A stretch of 64,000 nt of DNA from Cytophagales bacterium (GTDB taxonomy: Bacteria > Bacteroidota > Bacteroidia > Cytophagales > Spirosomataceae). The stretch spans positions 1-64,000 of the forward strand of contig RDXN01000050.1 in NCBI GenBank assembly GCA_004292855.1, given 5' to 3'. The notes under the pieces are model-generated. The model saw only the letters and a list, made by a program, of their open reading frames with translations. It did no database searches and was not told the DNA's origin. The position numbers and the translations under genes were made by a program. How positions within the stretch are numbered: position 1 is the stretch's first letter; the number at the start of each line of letters is the position of its first letter. Positions 1 to 7,341 of this stretch are shown in pieces.

Positions 1-2
1 AC

Positions 3-107
3 CCACTTTGAGTGGTGTACTTTAGGTCGGTTTCCAACCGAATGGGCGAATTTCATTCGCTTTTAAACCTATGGACTTCCAGTCCATAGTTGTTTAGTGG
101 GGGGGGG
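3..107. repeat. String of four short hairpins ending in a G9 run
   Basis: Four consecutive stem-loops lie end to end: CCACT/AGTGG (3-15), TCGGTT/AACCGA (27-41), GCGAAT/ATTCGC (46-60) and CTATGGAC/GTCCATAG (69-89). Their loops are 3 to 5 bases. The outermost CCCACT (2-7) can pair instead with AGTGGG (96-101), which would enclose the other hairpins in a branched fold. A run of nine G follows at 99-107. No ORF is convincing here. It may be the edge of a mobile palindromic element or a structured RNA; the window edge hides its left limit. Confidence 0.5.
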
Positions 108-162
108 AAGTACTAAATTAACGTAAAAGCTGTTTGGATTCTTTGAAATGAGTTCAGTCTGC

Positions 163-257
163 GCTTTTGTCATCCCGAAGAATGAGGGATCTAGCTTGCC
201 AATAGTCAAATTGAGCATTGTTGAGCTAGATCCCTCATTCTTCGGGATGACAAAAGC
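163..257. repeat. Palindromic repeat family R1, copy 1
   Basis: Two perfect 34-base arms (163-196 and 224-257) surround a 27-base spacer. The arms carry GTCATCCCGAAGAATGAGGG and its complement. The same architecture recurs at 19126, 27591 and 34080, with the outer half TTTTGTCATCCCGA shared by all. It lies downstream of the kinase operon. A run of T follows neither arm, so it is not a standard terminator. The rest of bases 108-300 holds no gene that I can support. Confidence 0.85.
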
Positions 258-300
258 TTTACGCGGCAGCTAGCACTCGCGTCAGCAATTTTCCAGAAAC

Positions 301-1608
301 CTACCCATCCGTCGAATCACTCGGCACAGCTACCGAATCCGGCAAAGCAACGTTGCGAGTGGTCGTATCAACCGAGGGTGCTACCAGTGACTCGATCACG
401 ACCGATTCTTCATTGTCAGTCTCTTGCGTTTCCTGCACTGTATCGGCCTCAGCAGAGGCAAAGTCAGTGTCCATCGCACTACTGTCGACCGGGGCTACGA
501 AACTCGAATCCGTTGGGCTGATCAGGGTTGACGCCGGAGCGGTGTTCGAGCGCACATACAACCCTACTGCCAGCGCAATGGCGAGTATAATGCCACCTAT
601 ACCCAGCCAACCCCAACGACTTTCAGAAGCCTCCTCTAGTTCCTGGAGCGGTTCATCGTATTCGGTCGTCACGGCCTGCGTGGCTACCGTTGCCCGCACG
701 GGTTGCGCCAGTGTTTGGTTAACCGCTACCGGCGCGACGCCCGTGCGTTTGGCCCGCAGATACTCGACCCGGCTCTGTTCGAGCAGGAGTTCGAGTTCGT
801 CGGGGTGGTGGAGCCGGTTTCGTGCGTCTTTGGTCAGGAGCCGCATGAGCAGCGTTTCGAGACTCGGCGGAAGGTTCTCGCCCGACGGCAACACCGGGGC
901 CGGAACAGGGGCCGTCAGTACTTGTTGCATGTACTGCGCCAGGCCCATATCGGCATCCAGCACAAACGGCACGCCACCTGTGAGGCATTCATACAGTACT
1001 ACGCCAAGTGCGTAATAATCTGCCGATTGGTCCACTTGGCGGGGCGTGTCGAACTGTTCGGGGGCGGCATATTCGCAGGTCATCATCGACTGGCCCGTGC
1101 GTGTACGCGAAGCATCTTCCGACCAGAATTTGGCAATGCCAAAATCGGTCAGCAGTACGTGCAGTTCGCCACTCGCCAGGGGGCGGTGCAGGATGTTTTC
1201 GGGCTTAATATCGCGGTGAACCACCTTCAAAGGATGCACCGCCCGGAACGCTTCCGTCAGTTGTAGACCCAGCCGAATCACGGTCGGTATGGGCAAATGA
1301 CCTTCCTTACGGAGCAGGCCCCGAAGGTCACCCCCTTCCACAAAGTCCATTACCACGTAGGGCATGGCCGCTTTCAATTGCACCTCACGCACCTTCACCA
1401 CGTTGGGGTGGTCAATTTGCAGCATGATTTCCGATTCCCGCTCAAAACGACGGAGCAGGTCGGCATCGGCAGCAAAGGCGTATTGCTTAATGGCCACCAG
1501 ATTGTTGGTTTCCTGATGGCGGGCTTTCAGCACCCGCGTGTTGCCCCGGCCCAGTTCGGCCAGCACCTCATAACCCGGCAAATGGGTGTTAAAATTAACG
1601 GTTGGCAT
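301..1608 (-). CDS. Transmembrane Ser/Thr protein kinase (Hanks type), second kinase of operon
   Basis: The 435-residue protein has a cytoplasmic kinase domain at about 12-276, one membrane helix at about 333-352 and an acidic, Ser/Thr-rich extracytoplasmic tail. Catalytic residues are present: K41 in VAIK, HRDIKPEN with D133, and DFG with D155. The glycine loop reads GRGNTRV, so its third glycine is replaced by R. Its first residues closely match those of the next kinase upstream (MPTV-FNT--PGY-VL), which points to tandem duplication. It starts 6 bases after that kinase's stop and is the last gene of the five-gene operon. Partners are presumably the PP2C phosphatase and FHA protein; targets are unknown. 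Confidence 0.9.
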   Translation of the reverse strand: MPTVNFNTHLPGYEVLAELGRGNTRVLKARHQETNNLVAIKQYAFAADADLLRRFERESEIMLQIDHPNVVKVREVQLKAAMPYVVMDFVEGGDLRGLLRKEGHLPIPTVIRLGLQLTEAFRAVHPLKVVHRDIKPENILHRPLASGELHVLLTDFGIAKFWSEDASRTRTGQSMMTCEYAAPEQFDTPRQVDQSADYYALGVVLYECLTGGVPFVLDADMGLAQYMQQVLTAPVPAPVLPSGENLPPSLETLLMRLLTKDARNRLHHPDELELLLEQSRVEYLRAKRTGVAPVAVNQTLAQPVRATVATQAVTTEYDEPLQELEEASESRWGWLGIGGIILAIALAVGLYVRSNTAPASTLISPTDSSFVAPVDSSAMDTDFASAEADTVQETQETDNEESVVIESLVAPSVDTTTRNVALPDSVAVPSDSTDG

Positions 1609-1614
1609 GAAAGG

Positions 1615-3204
1615 TTAGGGCGTTTGGGAGGTCGTCGAATCCAGGCCGTCGGCAGTGTATGGAACGGCATCGGCCCGCAGCACCCGCGCCCGAAACTTGG
1701 TGCCGCGCTGACTGTCGGGTGCAGTGCGAGTGAGCGACCCGCCAGAACCAATGTTGTTGAAATACATGATAGGCGATTTAAACGTTTCGCCATTGTCTTT
1801 GATGTAAATGACCTCCACGGCGATTTGCTTAAAGGCTACGTTCGTTGGATTATGAACCTTCACTTTCAGGTCTTTAACGCCACCAAACAGGCCCACCTTC
1901 CCGCTAAACGTGGTAGCCTCCAACTCACGACGGGCGTTTTCTACATCGTCCTGATACTGCTTGCGGGCGGCTTCGGCGGCCAATCGGGCCTGCTCTTCGG
2001 CTTTGCGTCGGCGTTTTTCTTCGTCCTGCTCCTGCTTTCGGGTTGTTTGTTCCACCGTCAGGTCCGAGAGTTCGGTGGTTTCGGTTGAGTTGCCAATAAT
2101 AACTGAAAGCGGATTAGCCGATTTCCGGGTGGTGCCGGGTTTTCCATCCGCAAAATACCAGTACGCCCACAAGCTGGTCAGCAACAGGGTTACACCCAAC
2201 ACCGCCATTGGCCACACAGACCGCTTGGGGCTTGGGGTGTCTGGTTGTTTCGCACCTCGCACCTCACGGTCTGTTCCCTCGATGGGTTTTGCCGACGATG
2301 AGGGCGCAGTACGGAACGGGACCGTTTGGTTGGGTACGGTTGGAATTTGTTGCGCGTTGAGTTCTTCGATTTCGGCCTGTTTGAGGCCCAACTTCACCGC
2401 CGTTGGGTTGTGCAAACGTTCCTGCGGGTCTTTGATGAGCAGTTTGTCGAGCACCATGCGCAGGCTGGCCGGCAGCGGCTCTCCCGATGGTACGACGGGT
2501 GGGGGTGGGGGCATCGTCAGCACGGTGTTCATAAACGTCACCAGCCCCCCTTCGTTGTGGAGCACGAACGGTACGCGGCCCGTCAAACACTCGTATAATA
2601 CCACACCAAGCGCGTAATAATCAGCCGTTTCGCCAACCAAACGTGGATTGTCGAACTGTTCGGGGGCGGCATATTCGTAGGTCATGAGCGACTGCCCCGT
2701 GACGGTTACGGGTTGCTCGTGTAGGCGGGCCACGCCAAAATCGGTGAGCAAAAAGTTTAGCTCGCCACTCGCAAGTTGGTGATACAGAATATTTTCGGGC
2801 TTAATGTCGCGGTGAACGATGCCCTGCGCGTGAATGAGCCGAAACACCTCCAGCATCTGTAAACCCAGCCGAATTACCACCTCGGTAGGCAGGTGATTGC
2901 GGAGTTTGAGCAGTTGGCGCAAGCTCCCGCCTTCCACAAAATCCATGACCAGATATGGCAGGTCGGCATCGAGCCGGACCTCGCGCACCTTCACAATGTT
3001 GGGGTGGGCGAGTTGGGTCATAATCTGTGATTCCCGCTCGAACCGCCTGAGCGTGTCGGCGTCGGTGTTGAGCGAGAAGTGCTTGATGGCGACGAGGTCG
3101 CCGGTGGCCACATGCCGCGCTTTCAGCACACGGGCGTTGCTCCGGTTGATCTCGCCCAGCACATCATAGCCGGGAAAGTTGGTATTGAAACTAACGGTTG
3201 GCAT
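1615..3204 (-). CDS. Transmembrane Ser/Thr protein kinase with extracytoplasmic domain
   Basis: The 529-residue protein has a kinase domain at about 12-276, with K41, HRDIKPEN (D133) and DFG (D155) intact. A membrane helix follows at about 329-351, then a charged coiled coil at about 385-430 and a beta-rich sensor-like domain at about 432-510. The glycine loop is very degenerate (GEINRSNARV), keeping only the first glycine, so ATP binding may be unusual. Between kinase and helix lies a stretch TDREVRGAKQPDTPSPK that looks derived from a short DNA repeat (2217-2285). The start is 5 bases after the PP2C stop, so the genes are cotranscribed. Kinase identity is firm; the ligand is unknown. Confidence 0.9.
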   Translation of the reverse strand: MPTVSFNTNFPGYDVLGEINRSNARVLKARHVATGDLVAIKHFSLNTDADTLRRFERESQIMTQLAHPNIVKVREVRLDADLPYLVMDFVEGGSLRQLLKLRNHLPTEVVIRLGLQMLEVFRLIHAQGIVHRDIKPENILYHQLASGELNFLLTDFGVARLHEQPVTVTGQSLMTYEYAAPEQFDNPRLVGETADYYALGVVLYECLTGRVPFVLHNEGGLVTFMNTVLTMPPPPPVVPSGEPLPASLRMVLDKLLIKDPQERLHNPTAVKLGLKQAEIEELNAQQIPTVPNQTVPFRTAPSSSAKPIEGTDREVRGAKQPDTPSPKRSVWPMAVLGVTLLLTSLWAYWYFADGKPGTTRKSANPLSVIIGNSTETTELSDLTVEQTTRKQEQDEEKRRRKAEEQARLAAEAARKQYQDDVENARRELEATTFSGKVGLFGGVKDLKVKVHNPTNVAFKQIAVEVIYIKDNGETFKSPIMYFNNIGSGGSLTRTAPDSQRGTKFRARVLRADAVPYTADGLDSTTSQTP

Positions 3205-3209
3205 GGTCG

Positions 3210-4265
3210 TTAGGGCGTTCGCGTTGAGTCGGTAGTGTTTGTGGGTGTCCGTCGGATGAGTGTATCAGCCGGGGCCGATGGCGGAACAGGGGGCGGTGGT
3301 GCTTTCGTTGCACCAAACTGAAACCAGAGCAGCACGGCGAGGCCCAATCCCCCCAATAACCATAACAAAAACGGGGCCACGCCAGCCGATTTTGTTAGTT
3401 TATGATCGGATTGGGGCATGTTCACGGCAGCAGGCGTCCGTTTTGTCTCTACCGTACTCGCCACAGTTGACGTTTGTGCGATGGGTTGAGCGACGGCGTC
3501 GCCTGATGCAGCCGGAAACTGCGCCAGCACCACCGTGATATTGTCGTGGCCACCGTGTTCGTTGGCCTGATGGATCAGTTCGGTCACCTGCGCATTGAGC
3601 GGGAGCGATTGGGTCAAAACGCCCGTGATTTGCGCCCGCGTAATCATGTCGGTAAGACCGTCGCTGCACAGCAACAGCACATCGCCGGGTAGCAGGTCAG
3701 CCTCGCCCGACTCCAAAAATTCGGGGTCGTCGATTCGGTGGTTTCTGGACCCCACATCGCGCAGGATTTCGTTCCGGCGGGGGTGCAGCATGGCCTCCCG
3801 CTCGGTCAGTTGATGGGCATCCTCGCGCACGCCCACGAGCGAGTGGTCGTGGGTGAGTTTTTCGGCCTGCCCCTTCCGGAACCGGTACAGGCGCGTGTCG
3901 CCCACGTGTACGAACTGCACGCGCCCGGCCTGAGCGTCGGCCACGGCCACCGTTAGCACGCAACTCATGCGGGCGAGGGCGGGGTCACTTTGCCGACCGG
4001 CCACAATCTGATTGTTGGCATACACTACAGCCTCGCGGAGCATCGTCAGCGTATCGCCCGTGGGCGCGGTCATGTACCGGATAATGGCCTCACGAGCCAG
4101 GGCGGCAGCCTCGGCCCCGCCCGCGTAGCCGCCCACCCCGTCGATGACGGCCAACAGCACCTGTCCGTCGGTCCAAAGGGTCTGACTGATAAACGTATCC
4201 TGATTATCCTGCCGTTGCCGACCCACGTCGGTTTGCCCGGCTATGTTCAGTTGTGGTTGGGTCAT
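3210..4265 (-). CDS. PP2C-family Ser/Thr protein phosphatase, membrane anchored
   Basis: The 351-residue protein shows the metal-binding PP2C motifs: DNQD near residue 20, VIDGVGGYAGG, DGLTDMI and GGHDNITVVL. The catalytic domain spans about 8-250. A linker and one membrane helix (about 299-316) follow, then a proline/threonine-rich tail. It presumably removes phosphate from substrates of the two kinases that follow it. Its start lies 4 bases after the stop of a 30-residue membrane peptide, and its stop is 5 bases before the next kinase. In characterised systems such phosphatases work with FHA proteins as readers; here this is inferred from the operon. Confidence 0.92.
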   Translation of the reverse strand: MTQPQLNIAGQTDVGRQRQDNQDTFISQTLWTDGQVLLAVIDGVGGYAGGAEAAALAREAIIRYMTAPTGDTLTMLREAVVYANNQIVAGRQSDPALARMSCVLTVAVADAQAGRVQFVHVGDTRLYRFRKGQAEKLTHDHSLVGVREDAHQLTEREAMLHPRRNEILRDVGSRNHRIDDPEFLESGEADLLPGDVLLLCSDGLTDMITRAQITGVLTQSLPLNAQVTELIHQANEHGGHDNITVVLAQFPAASGDAVAQPIAQTSTVASTVETKRTPAAVNMPQSDHKLTKSAGVAPFLLWLLGGLGLAVLLWFQFGATKAPPPPVPPSAPADTLIRRTPTNTTDSTRTP

Positions 4266-4269
4266 GGAA

Positions 4270-4362
4270 TCAACGAGGCAAATTACGAAAGTGCCTTAGC
4301 AACAAACCACCTACAAACAGGGCCAGCACCAGGGCCGCGATCAGATCGAAAAGGTTATTCAT
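4270..4362 (-). CDS. 30-residue single-pass membrane peptide
   Basis: An ATG at 4362 opens 30 codons ending in TGA at 4270. The peptide begins MNNLFDLIAALVLALFVGG and ends with basic residues (RHFRNLPR). It is therefore one hydrophobic helix with a positive tail, which should face the cytoplasm. It overlaps the end of the FHA gene by 8 bases and stops 4 bases before the PP2C start, exactly like a coupled operon gene. I do not recognise a family. The placement and amphipathic logic make it likely real; a possible role is to tether or tune the membrane kinases or phosphatase, which is inference. Confidence 0.6.
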   Translation of the reverse strand: MNNLFDLIAALVLALFVGGLLLRHFRNLPR

Positions 4363-5377
4363 TTCGGGTAAAAGACAAGGTTACAACGCCGTTGAGCAAG
4401 ATTTGTGAGGGGCTGGGCAACGTGACCCAGGCCGGGTTACCGGGTTCGCTGCGTGCGATCACCCGCTCATTCAGGCGGGTCTCGTGCTGGCTAAACGACG
4501 CCAATTGAAACTGCCCCGAGGCCGCGTCGTACCGAATTCGGGCGTGTGGGTTCGACACGTACGGCGACTTGAGTCGGATGTAATTGGCAAATAACTGATT
4601 GTCAGGCTCATCGCGGGCAATAACCACCTCGCGGTCGTTCATCCAGTACGTTTCCTCCGTGTTTTGATCGGCCACGTAGCAGTCGAGCCGGGCGAGCGTA
4701 CCCGACGGAACTGCGGGTTTTGCCGGGGCCGGGGTTGAAGCCGATTGGGTGGCAACCGGAGCGGATTTATCGGTTTTGGGTGCCTCGGTTTGCAGACGGG
4801 CCGGGTCGATGCGAACGGCAAATGCGCCCGATTCCCGGAAGTCGATGTGGCTGAACGCGGGCAGGTTCAGGTCCATCTTTTCGTAGACATTCGTGTTTTT
4901 TACCTTGCGCGTGGCCTTCAAATTACCGCCCACAGGTATGGCATTCAGGCTGTCGTTTTCGAGCGATCCGCCCGTGAGCGACCCCACCACCTCCACATCG
5001 GCCAGCCCAACCGTGCGGCCCTCAAACTCGGTGCCCGGCCCAAACTTGAAATGCCAGTGCGAGGCCACCGTCACGATGCGCCCGTTGTTGCCCTTGCGCC
5101 GGTCGATGGTTGCATAAAAGGCGTTAACGGCCTCATTCACAATCACGGGCAGAGCCGCCAACCGTTCGGCGTAGGTTGTCGGGTGCAGGATAATCACATA
5201 ACTGGCGTCGAAAAGCAGGCTACTACCGATGCTCTCTCGGTTTAGCGATGCCTCGAAACAGCGAATGATTTCGGCCAGAATTCGGTCGTTCGTAATGGTT
5301 TCGGGGGCCTGTACTTCCCGTTGTGGCACGAGTAAACGGCCTAATTTCCCCCAAACTCCGTTGGATTGTTTTTCCAT
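4355..5377 (-). CDS. FHA-domain protein with FhaA-like N-terminal domain
   Basis: The 340-residue cytoplasmic protein is the first gene of the kinase operon. Its N-terminal part (about 20-180) resembles the DUF3662/FhaA N-terminal domain. A proline/alanine-rich linker at about 195-225 leads to a forkhead-associated fold at about 226-338. That part shows the spaced pattern of FHA domains: IRLKSPYVSNPHARI, then an asparagine turn, then a closing strand near ILLNGVVTLSF. FHA domains bind phosphothreonine, so it should read the output of the two kinases. The canonical GR-S-H signature is weak, so binding may be altered. No signal peptide or membrane helix is seen. Confidence 0.75.
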   Translation of the reverse strand: MEKQSNGVWGKLGRLLVPQREVQAPETITNDRILAEIIRCFEASLNRESIGSSLLFDASYVIILHPTTYAERLAALPVIVNEAVNAFYATIDRRKGNNGRIVTVASHWHFKFGPGTEFEGRTVGLADVEVVGSLTGGSLENDSLNAIPVGGNLKATRKVKNTNVYEKMDLNLPAFSHIDFRESGAFAVRIDPARLQTEAPKTDKSAPVATQSASTPAPAKPAVPSGTLARLDCYVADQNTEETYWMNDREVVIARDEPDNQLFANYIRLKSPYVSNPHARIRYDAASGQFQLASFSQHETRLNERVIARSEPGNPAWVTLPSPSQILLNGVVTLSFTRNE

Positions 5378-5463
5378 CTGCCCCTAATAACGTTCAGAAA
5401 CGGTAAACCTACATGAACGAAGCGGGAAGTGGGAATTTATCTCTTTTGTGGGATGAGTGGCGG

Positions 5464-6213
5464 TTATTGCCCAAACGATACGGTATATAACTCGTTTTCA
5501 GATTGTCCTTCAACTGGATAAATTAGGGTGCCATGTTGCATGACATAACCGAGTGGGATTTTAGGATTATTAATATCTTTCCCTCCATCGCCATGCCATT
5601 TCTGCTCCCACTTTGAAAAATAAGATTCAAGTTGTTCAGGTTGGAGATGATAAACACGCTCTACTTCAATGCCTTTATACACGCCAAACACCCAGTCAAC
5701 CAGACGATATTTAGCAATCAGACCGGGGTTTAGATGGTGATTGGTTGAAAACGATCTGGTTAATAAAACGTTTACGGTTTTCAATTCAAATTCCTGCCCA
5801 TTTGCATCAATTGCGTCGTTTCCTTCCCGACCCGGTATATTCAAAAGACCGGTAATTAATAAGAGTTGTAGGAGTTTGCCCCCATTATCCTGAAAGATAT
5901 CGTTGATATTGTACTTGTAGGCCAGTTGCTGATAAGCCCGGATGCCGGGAAACAACTGGTTGATTTGCTCAATATCCGTTAATTCTGTGTTGATCTGTTC
6001 GGTGAGTAGATCATCAATCACTGTGTTGAGTGCATCGGCGATCTGAATGAGCTTTCCAATCGTAATGTTATACTTCGCATTTTCAATATACCCAATGTAT
6101 GTCCGGTCGATGCCTGCCCGATGTGCCAGTTCGTCCTGAGTAAGATTTTGCGCTTTCCGCAAACGAATAATGTTTTTGGCAATGATTTGATGGACCTCAG
6201 TAATTTTGCTCAT
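5464..6213 (-). CDS. PvuII-type restriction endonuclease fused to an XRE/controller HTH domain
   Basis: Residues 1-70 form an XRE-type helix-turn-helix ([20 protein letters not shown]) like the C proteins that regulate restriction systems. Residues about 83-235 match R.PvuII as I remember it: [20 protein letters not shown]-like segment, PGREGNDA, then QEFELK, and KDINNPKIP near the end. The PvuII active-site residues D58, E68 and K70 correspond to D133, E143 and K145 here. PvuII cuts CAG/CTG. In the classic system C and R are separate overlapping genes; here they are one ORF. I chose ATG 6213; an in-frame TTG at 6234 would add seven residues. The cognate methylase diverges 103 bases away. The gene is visibly more AT-rich than its neighbours, suggesting transfer. 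Confidence 0.88.
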   Translation of the reverse strand: MSKITEVHQIIAKNIIRLRKAQNLTQDELAHRAGIDRTYIGYIENAKYNITIGKLIQIADALNTVIDDLLTEQINTELTDIEQINQLFPGIRAYQQLAYKYNINDIFQDNGGKLLQLLLITGLLNIPGREGNDAIDANGQEFELKTVNVLLTRSFSTNHHLNPGLIAKYRLVDWVFGVYKGIEVERVYHLQPEQLESYFSKWEQKWHGDGGKDINNPKIPLGYVMQHGTLIYPVEGQSENELYTVSFGQ

Positions 6214-6244
6214 CCTGAAAATGAATTGTGACAAAATTCAGGAA

Positions 6245-6276
6245 GGTTATTGCCATTAACCACCGAGTATATTCGG
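6245..6276. promoter_or_regulatory. Two candidate operators between the restriction and methylase genes
   Basis: Two adjacent inverted repeats sit in the short divergent gap. One is GGTTA-N7-TAACC (6245-6261). The other is CCGAGTATATTCGG (6263-6276), a near-perfect 14-base palindrome with a central TATA. The first overlaps the upstream part of a minus-strand promoter candidate (GAATTTTG, 6239-6232). The second lies just upstream of the plus-strand -7 box. This is where a controller-type HTH domain would bind to time the two genes. No binding is shown; they are inferred from symmetry and position. Confidence 0.5.
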
Positions 6277-6285
6277 AGTTTAGTT

Positions 6286-6293
6286 TAAATTTG
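6286..6293 (+). promoter_or_regulatory. Bacteroidota -7 box for the PvuII-type methylase
   Basis: TAAATTTG is an exact match to the Bacteroidota -7 consensus TAnnTTTG and lies 23 bases before the methylase ATG. No good TTG is found 19-20 bases upstream. The palindrome at 6263-6276 occupies that space, which fits regulated transcription. Confidence 0.5.
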
Positions 6294-6316
6294 TATCTAA
6301 GATAAAGCTACTTTAC

Positions 6317-7306
6317 ATGGTCCACGAATTGCCTGAAATGACTCCCGCTTATCACACCGAAAAAGGGTGTTCGTATATTGGTGATGGACTGGAACTCATT
6401 CAAAAGTTGCCCGATGAGAGCCTCGATCTGGTAATGACCAGTCCTCCGTTTGCCCTGCTTCGGAAGAAGGCGTACGGCAATAAAGACCAGCACGAGTATG
6501 TCGACTGGCTGAGTGAATATGGCGTGGCATTATACCGAAAATTGAAACCAACGGGCAGTTTAGTAATTGACTTGGGGGGAGCATATCAGCAAGGCGTTCC
6601 AGTGCGAAGTTTGTACAATTTTAGGGTGCCAATAAAATTTTGCGACGATTTAGGGTATCATTTGGCTGAGGAATTCTATTGGTTCAATCCGGCCAAACTC
6701 CCAAGCCCAATTGAATGGGTGAATAAGCGCAAAATACGGGCGAAGGATGCTGTCAATACAGTTTGGTGGTTTAGCAAAACTGAATTTCCTAAAGCAGACG
6801 TGCGTAATGTTCTGGCTCCGTACAGCGACCGAATGAAAAAGCTGATTGAAGACCCGACCAAATTCTATGATCCAAAAAAACGCCCGTCCGGCCATGACAT
6901 AAGTGCTAGTTTTGGTCAGGATAATGGTGGTTCAATTCCTTCAAATCTTTTGCAAATACCCAATACGGAATCAAACTCCCGCTATTTATCGTTCTGTAAG
7001 CGACTAAACGTGGAGAGTCATCCGGCACGATTTCCGTCGAAACTCCCTGAGTTTTTTATCAATTATTTGACCGAACCCGGTGATATGGTGTTAGATATGT
7101 TTGCCGGATCAAACACAACGGGCGAAATGGCCGAACTTCATAATCGTCGCTGGTTTGCGTTCGATAGCGATCCCCAGTATGTAGCCGCATCGGCATTTCG
7201 ATTTTTGTCAAAGTCAACCCCAGACGATGAAGCAAAACGCTTCTACGATCTCATTTTGAAGGCAAACACTGTTGATTTAGCCCAAACACTTCCGTTGTTT
7301 AGCTGA
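6317..7306 (+). CDS. PvuII-type site-specific DNA methyltransferase (cytosine-N4)
   Basis: The 329-residue enzyme transfers a methyl group from S-adenosylmethionine to cytosine N4, most likely in CAGCTG. The catalytic SPPF motif is at 42-45 and the cofactor loop FAGSNTTG at 262-269, in the permuted order of M.PvuII. Long stretches agree with M.PvuII as remembered, such as SPIEWVNKRKI, KDAVNTVWWFSKTE and LAPYSDRMKKLIEDP. It is divergent from the fused nuclease, as in the original system. Base composition is AT-rich like its partner. The specificity is inferred from homology to both PvuII proteins and is fairly secure. Confidence 0.93.
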   Translation: MVHELPEMTPAYHTEKGCSYIGDGLELIQKLPDESLDLVMTSPPFALLRKKAYGNKDQHEYVDWLSEYGVALYRKLKPTGSLVIDLGGAYQQGVPVRSLYNFRVPIKFCDDLGYHLAEEFYWFNPAKLPSPIEWVNKRKIRAKDAVNTVWWFSKTEFPKADVRNVLAPYSDRMKKLIEDPTKFYDPKKRPSGHDISASFGQDNGGSIPSNLLQIPNTESNSRYLSFCKRLNVESHPARFPSKLPEFFINYLTEPGDMVLDMFAGSNTTGEMAELHNRRWFAFDSDPQYVAASAFRFLSKSTPDDEAKRFYDLILKANTVDLAQTLPLFS

Positions 7307-7341
7307 TATATGGTCTGATTGCCCTCCCAATACACAAACGA

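Noticed and set aside
163-257. R1 repeats as ordinary intrinsic terminators
   Set aside because: A T run precedes the left arm and an A run follows the right arm on either strand, so no U-tail is made after the hairpin. Two copies also lie where no transcript needs to end.
301-5377. Kinase operon as part of a type VI secretion cluster
   Set aside because: No Tss, Hcp or VgrG gene occurs in the window; similarity is limited to the kinase/phosphatase/FHA trio.
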